64,000 nucleotides of DNA from Bacteroidales bacterium (GCA_022865305.1 JALHSP010000088.1:1-64000); one strand, 5' to 3'; numbered from the stretch's first letter, positions 35,946 through 44,004 are shown. Numbers and translations are program-made. Notes: a model not told the origin generated them from the letters alone.

Positions 35946-37055
35946 ATGAAAATTCTGCATGTAATTGATGGTTCAATTTATAACTATGATGGAGTTTCTA
36001 CCTATATCAATGAATTATTGGAATGTGCCCATAAAGGGGGAGAAAAATTAATGGTATTTTCTTCAATGCCTTTAATCCCTGAAAAACGCAGGTTAGTCAT
36101 CCATAAGGTTGAAGTTAAGGAATTTAAAAATCTTGAGATCTTCAGCTCGGATCAATTTAATTTCTCTTTGCCCGGAGGAATGAAAAAAGCCCTGAATAAG
36201 TTTAAACCCGATATTATATGGATACATACTATTGGTCCTCTTGGACTGAGAGCTGCCCATCTGGCTAAAAATAAATATCCTGTTATTTACACCAAGCATT
36301 GTTTTGATGGCGATTTATGGTGCAATCATCTAAAAATCCCGGTAGGTTTTCAATGGTTTTTTCAGTTAGTCGCAATTTTTGTTGAGAGGACAGTGTTAAA
36401 ACATTCTGATGTTGCTTTTTACCATCTAAATAATACTGAAAAGATACGGAGCAATAAATTTTTCAGCAAGTTTAAGTACGTGCCTCCACCTATAAACGAA
36501 AGATTTGTGAATGAGAAATCATATCGGAATGGAGATCACAATAATGATATTTTAACAATTGGTTTCTGTGGCAGGCTCGAACCTGAAAAAAGTATTGAAC
36601 AACTTTTCAAAGCAGCCGATATTTATCAGAAGAAATATAATAAGAATAATATCAGATTGTTATTAATCGGTGGAGGATCTGAGGCTGGCACGTTAGTAAG
36701 TCAATATCCCCATGTTAACACGACAATTACAGGATTTGTGGATGATGTAATCCCGTATTTGGATCAATTAGATGCCTATGTCTTGGCTTCCAAAACGGAA
36801 ATGTATTCTCTTTCTTCTTTGGAGGCTTATTCCAGGGGACTTCCTGTTTTTTCAACCCCTGTAGGTTATTTAGGTCAAAATGCCGATAAGTTTCGCCATA
36901 TTTATAATTTTAATACTGCCGAGGAATTAGCATCGCTTATCAATGAGGTCCTGAATGTAAAAAAGATTTCCGTAAAACCTCTTCCTGTCGACCTCGAAGC
37001 ATCGATTATTACATTTTCAAAACTCCACGAAATGGTGGCTAGCGAGTATTTATGA
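35946..37055 (+). CDS. Glycosyltransferase family 4
   Basis: The 369-residue protein has the GT-B layout: an N-terminal acceptor domain (HVIDGSIYNYDGVSTYIN) and a C-terminal donor domain with GFCGRLEPEKSIEQLF, LLIGGGSE and the EX7E motif region SKTEMYSLSSLEAYSRGLP. It should transfer a sugar from a nucleotide donor to a lipid or growing glycan on the cytoplasmic face. Its stop overlaps the ATG of the next gene by four bases (ATGA), so it is coupled to a deacetylase-like protein, as in glycolipid synthesis from GlcNAc-type sugars. Confidence 0.88.
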   Translation: MKILHVIDGSIYNYDGVSTYINELLECAHKGGEKLMVFSSMPLIPEKRRLVIHKVEVKEFKNLEIFSSDQFNFSLPGGMKKALNKFKPDIIWIHTIGPLGLRAAHLAKNKYPVIYTKHCFDGDLWCNHLKIPVGFQWFFQLVAIFVERTVLKHSDVAFYHLNNTEKIRSNKFFSKFKYVPPPINERFVNEKSYRNGDHNNDILTIGFCGRLEPEKSIEQLFKAADIYQKKYNKNNIRLLLIGGGSEAGTLVSQYPHVNTTITGFVDDVIPYLDQLDAYVLASKTEMYSLSSLEAYSRGLPVFSTPVGYLGQNADKFRHIYNFNTAEELASLINEVLNVKKISVKPLPVDLEASIITFSKLHEMVASEYL

Positions 37056-37750
37056 AGAAAGTTGCATTATGTATTCACGATTTAAGGGTTTCAGACAGGG
37101 AAAAAATTGTCGAAACAATTAAAAGTGTTCGGGAATTCTTCAAATCCGGTCCAATTACAATACATCTTGTGATGGATAAAGATGTGAGTGGTGATGATGA
37201 AACTTTTCGCTTTTTGAAAAAGGAGGTTGATAATAAACAATTAGAAATAGTTTTTCATGGAGTATCGCATCAATGCCCCGTTGGCACTGGAAAATTATTT
37301 TCATGGTATCATAAATATCAGGCAGAATTCATAAGCAATACTTTTCAGGCGGAAGTAAATAAGTTTAGATATAATAAATTAAATGAAATACTTCAAATTA
37401 AAACTGGTATCTGTCCACCCTGCTGGATTGCAATTCCAACAGGCTGGAAGTTTATAAAGAGCTTATCACCATTGTACTTTGAGAAACTATTGTCTATTAA
37501 CTATAAAAGCAAACGCTATTTTTCACTTCCAATTTCAATGGGAAGCGAGAATAAAAACGAACTTTATTTTCTGAAAATACTGGTGTCTTTCATCTCAACA
37601 ATTGCTATTCTTTTCAATCATCCGCGATTAAGATTTGTTGTACACACTATCGATCTTTCAAATAAAGAATCTATTAAATTCTTTCGTCAAAAATATTTCA
37701 CACTGATATTAAAAGGTTTTTCTCCGGTTTTACAAAAAGAGCTTGCTTGA
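37052..37750 (+). CDS. Polysaccharide deacetylase-like (DUF2334-type) protein
   Basis: The 232-residue protein begins VALCIHDLRVSDREKIVETI, where the His-Asp resembles the catalytic base region of carbohydrate esterase 4/DUF2334, and has IVFHGVSHQCPVGTG, the His site of the family. The C-terminal half has ICPPCWIAIPTGW and a hydrophobic stretch. It is translationally coupled to the GT4 gene by an ATGA overlap. Removal of an acetyl group from the sugar added by the GT is the natural guess; metal-ligand completeness cannot be judged by eye. Confidence 0.72.
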   Translation: MKKVALCIHDLRVSDREKIVETIKSVREFFKSGPITIHLVMDKDVSGDDETFRFLKKEVDNKQLEIVFHGVSHQCPVGTGKLFSWYHKYQAEFISNTFQAEVNKFRYNKLNEILQIKTGICPPCWIAIPTGWKFIKSLSPLYFEKLLSINYKSKRYFSLPISMGSENKNELYFLKILVSFISTIAILFNHPRLRFVVHTIDLSNKESIKFFRQKYFTLILKGFSPVLQKELA

Positions 37751-37924
37751 TTTGTAAAACAGGATGGGAAACCTTTTAAAAGTATATCCGGAATTTGATG
37801 AGACTCCTCTCGTAAGGATGCCCGATAAATATGTATGGCCAAATATTGATAAACTAAAAGTTACAAATTATATGGTGCAAATTGTTATGAATCAAATTTT
37901 TATCACAACAATTAGAATCACTGA

Positions 37925-38587
37925 TTACCAAACACATATTTTCCAGCCCTTTTCACGGGCAATCCGTGAGAGCTTTTTATCCGGTGTTATGCAAACAGGA
38001 TGTCCGACAACTTCAAATGCGGGAAGATCTGAAACGGAATCAGCATAATACCATGCTTCTGCAGGATCGTATTGATTCTTTTCACAAAAAGATAAAAGCC
38101 GGATCCGTTTTTCATCTCCAAAACAGAAATTACCTGCAGGACCACCAGTCATAATTCCTTCAGCGGTTTCCATAGTAGTGCAAATAATTTCTTCAACTCC
38201 TAAATGTCTGCCAATCGGAAAACAGATTGATGAAATAGCTGAAGAAAGAATGACCAAACAGGCATTATTTTCTCTATGAAAGCCCATCTCTTTAATAATT
38301 TCAGGGCGGATGGACCTGATTAAATACTTATCAACCACCTCTTTAGACAGTTCATCAATAACCTCATGACGTAAACCTTTTAACCATGTTCCCATTTTCA
38401 AAATTATCAGATTTGTATCCCTGAGTTTAAATTTATACAGGTAAGACTGAAAGTGAGCATTAATGAGATTTACGGTGCTCATCACTCCGTTTTTGTATGC
38501 CTGCCAGACAACCAATGAACCGCTGTTCCGACTGATAAGAGTCTGGTCAAGATCAAAAAATACTATATAGCTTTTCGGGGCATTCAT
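37925..38587 (-). CDS. HAD-IB family phosphatase
   Basis: The 220-residue protein has the HAD nucleophile motif FFDLDQTLI, motif II with LSSAISSI, the conserved Lys in FGDEKRIRLL, and motif III YYADSVSDLPAFEVVG. This is the SerB-like IB subclass with a helical cap. It is last in a leftward run PlsC - lipid kinase - HAD; HAD-IB enzymes are often linked to PlsC, so a lipid-phosphate or glycerophosphate substrate is more likely than phosphoserine. It starts 26 bases after the stop of the lipid kinase. Confidence 0.82.
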   Translation of the reverse strand: MNAPKSYIVFFDLDQTLISRNSGSLVVWQAYKNGVMSTVNLINAHFQSYLYKFKLRDTNLIILKMGTWLKGLRHEVIDELSKEVVDKYLIRSIRPEIIKEMGFHRENNACLVILSSAISSICFPIGRHLGVEEIICTTMETAEGIMTGGPAGNFCFGDEKRIRLLSFCEKNQYDPAEAWYYADSVSDLPAFEVVGHPVCITPDKKLSRIAREKGWKICVW

Positions 38588-38613
38588 TAAAAGCAGAGAC
38601 TTTAAAATCGGAA

Positions 38614-39543
38614 TTAATCCGTTTTGCTAAAATAATGGGGCCCCGAGGGATTATAAATAATATTCAATGCCCCTGGCATTATCCCGACTTCAAAATGTTG
38701 CGAAAAATACAACTCACCATCCAAATGAAACGGAACCTCGCCAGGGAATTCCAGCGATAGCTTATTTGTCTGGTAATAGTTAACCTTCTTATCATTTATA
38801 TGAGTCCCCTTCGGGACCATGAGTAATATCTTAAGTCTCTGCGGAAGTGATAATCTTTTTATCGAGCAAACATCCAGAAGTCCGTCATTTGCTACAGCTT
38901 TTGGAGTCAGAAGGAAGCCTCCGGCAAATCTTCTGCCGTTGGCGATAGTATTAATAAAGCAATCTGTCTCCGATTTTTTACCCTCAGACAGAACTGTCAT
39001 TTTTTTCTCTTTGAAAAACAGGAGTGTTTTGAGGATATGCCAGATATATTTATTTTTTCCGCCACGTTTTACTTCACCGGGCTCAGTATAATTCTCTGCA
39101 GCCACCTGGGCATCAAAACCCAGTCCCATACCGTTAAAAAATAGCATCCCGTTGCATTTACCTACATCCATCTGAATTACATTTTTTTCGAAAAATATTC
39201 CCCAGTGCTGCTCTTCAAAACGGTCAGGAAAACCCAGTATCTGGATGAAATCATTCCCTGTTCCTCCGGAGATCAGCCCCGTTGTGATATTCCTATTATT
39301 AATCAGTGGCGAAGCAATTTCGTTAAATGTACCATCACCCCCGACACCGATAATATAAGAATATCCCATGGCGGCATATTTTTCAGAGAGCTCAGTGGCA
39401 TGACCTTTTCTTTCTGTGAAAACCATATCAGCATCCACATTGTGCTTCTGTATCTTATTTTTCAGCTCTTCAGCAAGGGTCAGGGCAAAACCGTTTCCGG
39501 CAATCGGATTAATGATAAAGACCCATTTCCTTTCCTCATTCAT
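38614..39543 (-). CDS. Diacylglycerol/lipid kinase (YegS/DagK-like)
   Basis: The 309-residue protein shows FIINPIAGNG at the N-terminus, GVGGDGTFNEIASPL and ISGGTGNDFIQIL, the nucleotide-binding motifs of the DAGK catalytic family, and a C-terminal beta-sandwich with FHLDGELY. It probably phosphorylates diacylglycerol or a similar lipid. It lies between the PlsC and HAD genes on the same strand, 55 and 26 bases apart, so the three likely form a phosphatidic acid/lipid phosphate remodelling operon. Confidence 0.88.
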   Translation of the reverse strand: MNEERKWVFIINPIAGNGFALTLAEELKNKIQKHNVDADMVFTERKGHATELSEKYAAMGYSYIIGVGGDGTFNEIASPLINNRNITTGLISGGTGNDFIQILGFPDRFEEQHWGIFFEKNVIQMDVGKCNGMLFFNGMGLGFDAQVAAENYTEPGEVKRGGKNKYIWHILKTLLFFKEKKMTVLSEGKKSETDCFINTIANGRRFAGGFLLTPKAVANDGLLDVCSIKRLSLPQRLKILLMVPKGTHINDKKVNYYQTNKLSLEFPGEVPFHLDGELYFSQHFEVGIMPGALNIIYNPSGPHYFSKTD

Positions 39544-39598
39544 AATTTTCTGGTATATAATAATTATAATGATTTTCAGTATATTATATTACTTTATA

Positions 39599-40315
39599 TT
39601 AATGTAATACTGAGGATTCAATTCTGCTTTTAACTGTGTCAATAATTTCCGAATCATTCCTGCTTATCAACTCTTCGCGAGGGATCGGTTTATGAATGAT
39701 CACGTACAATTTTGAATTAAAACCAATATAAAACCTGTTTTTTGGCTTTAAACCATAGAATCCGTTAAGTGTAACAGGAAGTACATCAATTTCAGCTCTT
39801 CTGAGAAGAATTACAAACCCCCGGTAGAAATCATTAACCTTCCCGTTAAGCGTTCTGGTTCCTTCAGGAAAGATTGCAATTGTATGCCCCTTTGATTTTT
39901 CGATAAGCTGATTGATCATCTCCTTTGTATTTTTAATGCTTGTCTTTTTCAGTGGAATGTAGTCGGTTAGTTCAAGAACCTTACGGAACACCGGTATCCT
40001 GGTAAGACGTTCATGTCCGAACCATGATAAACCGGGGAAAAATGATATGATGGCTACTATATCGAACAGACTTGAATGGTTGGCAATCAGAATATATTTC
40101 TCATCTTTTTTTATATTCTCAACACCTTCAATATGAAGTTTTTTTCCAATAAGGGAAAAAACTGTTTTGGCCCAGAACTGCATTAAGAACGTGACCGTTT
40201 TTTTCATTTTGAAAAACAAAAAAGGCATCAGGATGATTATTATTACTGTAGTAAAGAAATAGAGGATACCAAAAGCAGTAACAGTCAATACTGAGTATAT
40301 TCTTATTTTCCACAT
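39599..40315 (-). CDS. 1-acylglycerol-3-phosphate acyltransferase (PlsC family)
   Basis: The 238-residue protein has one or two N-terminal membrane helices (TAFGILYFFTTVIIIILMPF), the catalytic NHSSLFD (HX4D), the second motif around RIPVFRKVLEL, and FPEGTRTLNG, all hallmark PlsC motifs. It adds the second acyl chain to lysophosphatidic acid. It is the first gene of the leftward lipid operon with a lipid kinase and a HAD phosphatase. Confidence 0.9.
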   Translation of the reverse strand: MWKIRIYSVLTVTAFGILYFFTTVIIIILMPFLFFKMKKTVTFLMQFWAKTVFSLIGKKLHIEGVENIKKDEKYILIANHSSLFDIVAIISFFPGLSWFGHERLTRIPVFRKVLELTDYIPLKKTSIKNTKEMINQLIEKSKGHTIAIFPEGTRTLNGKVNDFYRGFVILLRRAEIDVLPVTLNGFYGLKPKNRFYIGFNSKLYVIIHKPIPREELISRNDSEIIDTVKSRIESSVLH

Positions 40316-40427
40316 GTGAAAAACTATTTCATCTACAATCAGTTATAATCATCGGCTGTCAGGTGCTCCCTGAAGGAGCCGGCAAAACTATTGGTAATGT
40401 ACTGTTTTTCCCCGATTTATAGGTGAT

Positions 40428-40841
40428 TCACCATTTCCTGATACTTTCAGAATAGGATTTGATCTCCTCCAGTGAAAGGTAGTTTTCATTTATCCTTCCA
40501 TGCTTTTTGTCAAAATATTGGATCTTTGAAAGTTCGTATAATTGCCTGCCATAACCTTTTTCAATGGTGAGCCTGTCTGTTGCCCTCTCCTCTGATGTCT
40601 GTACTTTGCGTGATGTTATGAATCAAACGGCAAGCCTGAGGTAGCGAAAAATCCCCATTTCAAGATATTGTTTCTGGTGATGAAGCTCTTGCGCTATTAT
40701 TCCTGTGAGAACGGAATCACTAAAATCTTTATGAAAGGCGGAATCCAGACTGTATATGCCAAAATCAAGGTCGGCATTATCAAGTTGGAAAAGTTCTCTC
40801 AACAGACTTTTAAGCTGTTCTTTTACTTCAAGTTTTGCCAT
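40428..40841 (-). pseudogene. Chimera of type III Mod N-terminus and a metallopeptidase fragment
   Basis: Residues 1-31 (MAKLEVKEQLKSLLRELFQL then NADLDFGIY) are the opening of an adenine methyltransferase of the type III Mod group. The frame then changes identity to SLDSAFHKDFSDSVLTGIIA followed by QELHHQKQY, like an M48-type HExxH site with the first His changed to Gln. A TGA at 40623-40625 interrupts, and the same frame continues with EERATDRLTIEKGYGRQLYE, the expected third-ligand region, to a stop at 40428. Neither parent gene is whole, so this is a deletion joint that has decayed further. Confidence 0.6.
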
Positions 40842-40961
40842 TAATTTCGAATATCGTTAGGTTAAAAACGAAATATAAAAATACGCAGTATATGTGAGAA
40901 TCAGTAAAAGTTTTCGAAGAATTAAATACCGATTATTGGTAAAGATTTTGGTGTTTGCACA

Positions 40962-41114
40962 TCAAGTAAGTAATGATTGAATAAACTTACTGCACTGAAA
41001 TATGGCTTCAGGGTTTTCTTCTTTGTCTTGAAAATAGTGAATCAAATATATTCCTGCCCCTGTAACAGTCCCAACAATTGCACCCACCGCTAAATGTTTT
41101 TTAAAATTTGCCAT
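40962..41114 (-). CDS. Small hypothetical protein, one membrane helix
   Basis: A 50-residue frame starts ATG 41114 (MANFKKHLAVGAIVGTVTGA) and has one hydrophobic helix, then an acidic tail with DKEENPEA. The opening resembles the N-terminus of YdjM-type membrane metal-dependent hydrolases (MANFKTH), so it may be a fragment of such a gene or an independent short protein. It lies 13 bases from the truncated PIN gene on the same strand. Confidence 0.4.
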   Translation of the reverse strand: MANFKKHLAVGAIVGTVTGAGIYLIHYFQDKEENPEAIFQCSKFIQSLLT

Positions 41115-41127
41115 ACAATAACTCTTT

Positions 41128-41235
41128 TTATTTCAGTTTATTAATCCGTTTTTCAATTTCATTTCTTGGTAGCCAGCTACTTGTAGCTATTAACTGCTCC
41201 AGCAATACATTTGTGTCTGTGATAATCAGCCTCAT
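41128..41235 (-). pseudogene. Truncated PIN-domain protein
   Basis: A 35-residue frame starts with MRLIITDTNVLLEQL, the first strand and acidic residue (DTN) of a PIN-type ribonuclease, then leaves the family pattern and stops. Its ATG overlaps the stop of the ImmA/IrrE gene by four bases (ATGA), the usual coupling of ImmA-PIN toxin-antitoxin-like pairs. The catalytic remainder of the domain is missing, so no active toxin is expected. Confidence 0.55.
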
Positions 41236-41825
41236 ACCAGTTGATGTAATTGTTCTCTGAATTCCCAGACACTTTTCCCTGAATAATATGCAGCTTCATT
41301 CACGGAAATTAATTCTTTACCCAAAGCAAAATATATTAGCCTTTCAAATTTTACAGGTTTTTCTTTGCTTAAAAAAGTTGCTGGCTCATGCAAGTGCAAC
41401 ATTCGGGAACGGTATCCAATATTCAGATTCCTAAAAACATATTCATTTATTATGCCCAACCTTAAAGCTCTATTAAATATAGCTGAAAATGAAATACCCC
41501 ACCGTTCCTTAACCATTTCGAGTTCTTTCTGGTAAAAATGAAATCTATCATAGTGCAATTCTTTTATTGCCATTTCTTCAGGATATAACACAGCTGAAGC
41601 AAATACATGGCATAGCTTCTCTCTGTCCTTCTCAGATAAATCATTTGGAAATTTTAATGAATGATGAGCCAGTTCATGCAATGCAGTAAAACGTTTACGA
41701 ACGACATCTCCATTGTAATCCTGACGCAGAACAATAACTTTCTTATCACCAGCCTCAGCCTTCATACCATCAAAATCCTTTGATACTTCGACTTCAATAA
41801 CCAAATAACCTTTGTCTTCAAGCAT
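41232..41825 (-). CDS. ImmA/IrrE family metallopeptidase, 5'-truncated
   Basis: The active site is HELAHH, with ASAVLYPEEMAIKEL as the distal ligand region. Complete relatives begin with a helix-turn-helix domain of about 70 residues; here the family match continues upstream of the ATG as [15 protein letters not shown] and then stops abruptly near 41855, where the opposite-strand membrane protein begins. The remaining 197-residue protease could still be translated. It is coupled to the truncated PIN gene. With its DNA-binding domain gone and its partner cut, the pair is probably defunct. Confidence 0.72.
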   Translation of the reverse strand: MLEDKGYLVIEVEVSKDFDGMKAEAGDKKVIVLRQDYNGDVVRKRFTALHELAHHSLKFPNDLSEKDREKLCHVFASAVLYPEEMAIKELHYDRFHFYQKELEMVKERWGISFSAIFNRALRLGIINEYVFRNLNIGYRSRMLHLHEPATFLSKEKPVKFERLIYFALGKELISVNEAAYYSGKSVWEFREQLHQLV

Positions 41826-42345
41826 TTTTACAATATCAGGTATCGGGTCTCTTATTAGAAAAGATTTGATTATTACATTTGAAGGTATAGATACTATAAT
41901 TCATTATAACTTAATTGTTGAAAAAGATTTAGAAGCATCAAAATTCATCGTTCAACGTGTGGATTCAATTTCATTGAAATTAAAATGGAAGTTTTTTGAT
42001 CCAAATGACGTTGTAAAGATTCAGTTGATCTATTTCGGTATCCCGATAATTCAACCTGAGATGAAAGGCAAAATATTTGGGACAAGATTTAAGGAATTTG
42101 ACACTAAAAATAAATTAAGATTATCATTAATATCAATTATTTTATGGTCATTAACCAGTATATTATTTTTTATACTTGGACATCTTTGGAACAACCCTGA
42201 TAAATATCCTAACCTTCCTGAAGTGGTTCTTGATTTATTGCCTGGCTTAGTATTCATTATATTTATAATTACAGCTATTGTTTCAATATATAGCAGCATT
42301 AACGTATATAGAATATTTATTAAGTTCTTTTTAATGAGTAAATAA
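41812..42345 (+). CDS. Hypothetical membrane protein, possibly 5'-truncated
   Basis: The 177-residue frame has a beta-rich cytoplasmic part ([36 protein letters not shown]) and two C-terminal membrane helices near residues 105-125 and 140-165. I know no family. Its first 14 codons lie on the complement of the ImmA gene and are probably not original, since the ImmA match ends near 41855; the true 5' part was likely lost at that join. The rest is open with no stop. Confidence 0.45.
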   Translation: MSSSIFTISGIGSLIRKDLIITFEGIDTIIHYNLIVEKDLEASKFIVQRVDSISLKLKWKFFDPNDVVKIQLIYFGIPIIQPEMKGKIFGTRFKEFDTKNKLRLSLISIILWSLTSILFFILGHLWNNPDKYPNLPEVVLDLLPGLVFIIFIITAIVSIYSSINVYRIFIKFFLMSK

Positions 42346-42478
42346 TCGATTCTAAGCCAATTTTGTTTACTTCCGCTAAAAGATTTCTTTTATGAAAACA
42401 ATTATTCTGATTATGCTTTATTGGTAATGTCACTGCAGATTCACTCAAGATCAAAATTGCTAATGACCACACGTCATG

Positions 42479-42665
42479 GTCCGAAATGGTATGATGGGGA
42501 GACCTGAATGGTCTTTTGGTCATCAATGCAGTATGGTCATCTATCTTGCCGGCTACAGAATGTATTTTTGTTGTTTCAAGGGCTTCCTCAAGGGTTAGCG
42601 GCGGGATGATTGTCGGTAATCGTTTTGCTTACATTGTCTTACCTTCTCCGGGAGGACCAATTATA
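42479..42665 (-). pseudogene. Fragment of comM/yifB (Mg-chelatase-like ATPase)
   Basis: One minus-strand frame encodes IIIGPPGEGKTM, a stop at 42629-42631 where the family has Leu, then [29 protein letters not shown] and [14 protein letters not shown]. These are the Walker A and following motifs of ComM/YifB. The match starts near 42665 and ends after Asp at 42479; nothing of the rest of this roughly 510-residue protein is present nearby. The changed Walker A (GPPGEGKT) and the stop show it is dead. Confidence 0.7.
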
Positions 42666-42803
42666 ATAAAAACGTGAATTGCTACTGTTTCGAATTTACT
42701 ACCTTTGAAATGCCGACACCCACAAGCTCTTTTCGACTGCAGACAAGTTGAATTTCTTTTGGCTTAAAGGTGTTGGTTCTTTATTTCCCGATTTAAAATA
42801 AAA

Positions 42804-42834
42804 TTGACTTTGGCTTATACAAAGTTTATCTTTG
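42804..42834 (+). promoter_or_regulatory. Bacteroidota-type promoter
   Basis: TTG at 42804-42806 and TATCTTTG at 42827-42834 are separated by 20 bases, a good fit to the -33/-7 promoter of Bacteroidota. It lies 45 bases before the ATG of the lysine-rich small protein and reads toward it. Confidence 0.55.
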
Positions 42835-42879
42835 ATAAATAGAAAAGAAAGTTTTGTATAACCTTTAATCTTCAGTACT

Positions 42880-42975
42880 ATGAAAAAAACAAAAAAAGCA
42901 ACAAAAAAAGCAGCACCCGTTAAAAAAGTGAAGACAGCTAAACCAAAAGCGGCGAAGAAAAAAGTGAAGAAGTAA
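42880..42975 (+). CDS. Lysine/alanine-rich histone H1-like small protein
   Basis: A 31-residue product, MKKTKKATKKAAPVKKVKTA then KPKAAKKKVKK, is about half lysine with Ala, Pro and Val, like the tail of histone H1 or chlamydial Hc1. It is too short for a folded domain and would bind DNA or RNA through charge. It has a good promoter at 42804-42834 and a terminator at 43027-43057, which supports a real, highly expressed short gene. Confidence 0.65.
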   Translation: MKKTKKATKKAAPVKKVKTAKPKAAKKKVKK

Positions 42976-43026
42976 ATAAGTTCGCCACGGTTTTTTTCGA
43001 TAAAATAAAGCATTTTGGAAATAAGC

Positions 43027-43057
43027 AGCCCTCGGAATCAGCTCCGGGGGCTTTTTT
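43027..43057 (+). terminator. Rho-independent terminator
   Basis: AGCCCTCGGA at 43027-43036 pairs with TCCGGGGGCT at 43043-43052 (one G-T mismatch), followed by six T. It ends the transcript of the lysine-rich small protein, whose stop is 51 bases upstream. Confidence 0.8.
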
Positions 43058-43066
43058 ATTTACGTT

Positions 43067-43225
43067 ATGGAAGCAGACGAAATAAAACACTTGCGCGAAC
43101 TCCTCAGATTAAAAGACGTAAGTATTAAAGTTCTGGAAGATTATATTAAGACATTAGAAGAATCTTTGAGGCGGTTTGATGACAGTCCGCATCGTGTGAT
43201 CTATAATAAAGAGTTAAATAATTAA
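43067..43225 (+). CDS. Small hypothetical charged helical protein
   Basis: A 52-residue frame from ATG 43067 (MEADEIKHLRELLRLKDVSI) is strongly helical with heptad-like leucines and many charges, suggesting a short coiled coil. It follows the terminator by 10 bases and precedes the RRM gene on the other strand. I know no family. Codon use and composition look coding, but a short random frame cannot be excluded. Confidence 0.45.
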   Translation: MEADEIKHLRELLRLKDVSIKVLEDYIKTLEESLRRFDDSPHRVIYNKELNN

Positions 43226-43318
43226 GATTTACATTACATAATGTAATTTCAAATCTGTCAGAATGTGAATTTTCGGCGGATGCGTTTGCAGATGTTAAGC
43301 CAGTAATGGATTAATTTT

Positions 43319-43636
43319 CTACCTGTTGTTCCACCTATTTCCTCCTCCTCCTCCGCGGCGACTGTCACCACCCCCGGAATTACTTCTTCTGTCAGTTCGT
43401 TCAATAGACTCATTCACAATAATGTTCCTTCCCTGAACTTCAGCACCATTAAGTTCTTTTATGGCCTTTTTTGCTTCGGCTTCATTAGGCATTCCTACGA
43501 AACCAAATCCTTTGCTTTTCCCAGAGTATTTGTCCATAATGATTTTTACGGATGTTACTTCGCCATACTCTTTAAATAATTCATTTAATTCTGCTTCATT
43601 CGTTTGATAAGGAAGCTTTCCGACGTAAATGTTCAT
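43319..43636 (-). CDS. RRM-domain RNA-binding protein
   Basis: The 105-residue protein is one RNA recognition motif with a glycine/arginine tail. RNP-2 is MNIYVGKLPY and RNP-1 is SKGFGFVGM, with the aromatic residues expected for RNA contact; the tail (RRGGGGGNRWNN) is RGG-like. Such proteins in Bacteroidota and Cyanobacteria bind single-stranded RNA and have been linked to global post-transcriptional control and cold response. It is complete and monocistronic. Confidence 0.93.
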   Translation of the reverse strand: MNIYVGKLPYQTNEAELNELFKEYGEVTSVKIIMDKYSGKSKGFGFVGMPNEAEAKKAIKELNGAEVQGRNIIVNESIERTDRRSNSGGGDSRRGGGGGNRWNNR

Positions 43637-43911
43637 AATTCAATTATTAATGTGTTATTACAACAGTGTCAAATGTCATATTTTTTTTTGAAAGGGAAAA
43701 TATTATGGCATAATATTTTGGATTTAAGTCACTTTTAAAGGTATTCCCTATTTATCAGATCAATCAGGCTGTTTTCAGATTTTCTTTTAATGCTCTTTGC
43801 CGGCCTTCCTTTATAATGAGATTTCCCTTCTGTTGTAGAATTGTTGTAGAAATAGGCATAAATAAAGAATCGCACCCCGTTAAATATCAACTGATTGCGC
43901 TTATTTTCAAG

Positions 43912-43953
43912 TGATTCCGGTGCGACTCGAACGCGCGACCCACAGCTTGGAAG
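43912..43953 (-). pseudogene. 3' half of a tRNA, probably tRNA-Arg(TCT)-derived
   Basis: The complement reads from an anticodon-loop-like CTTCCAA through GCTGT, then GGGTCG, the T-arm GCGCG-TTCGAGT-CGCAC and an acceptor end CCGGAATCA. A 5' half is absent. The T-stem has one C-A mismatch, and the loop as written reads TCC (Gly); both differ by single transitions from a normal tRNA-Arg(TCT), as I recall it. This is how a decayed attachment site looks after insertion of an element into a tRNA gene. Confidence 0.5.
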
Positions 43954-44004
43954 ACTATTGCCAGTCAAAAGAATAATTAAATTGTATTCTGGAATCAGCT
44001 CCAT

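Noticed and set aside
37764-38048. Open frame of 94 codons on the plus strand after the deacetylase
   Set aside because: Its second half lies on the complement of the HAD phosphatase gene; only the first 50 residues are outside it and they match no family I know.
42320-42526. Intact 68-residue protein from the comM region
   Set aside because: Only its first 16 residues belong to ComM; the rest is unrelated, so it is part of a scar and not a gene.
42699-43013. Minus-strand hydrophobic frame of 104 codons
   Set aside because: It is the complement of the lysine-rich gene; poly-Lys codons read backwards give poly-Phe.
43735-44004. Open frame of 89 codons, minus strand, with a GRPAKSIKRK stretch
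   Set aside because: It crosses the half-tRNA, and its composition is not convincing. The GRPAK stretch recalls mobilisation proteins but is too short to support a call.
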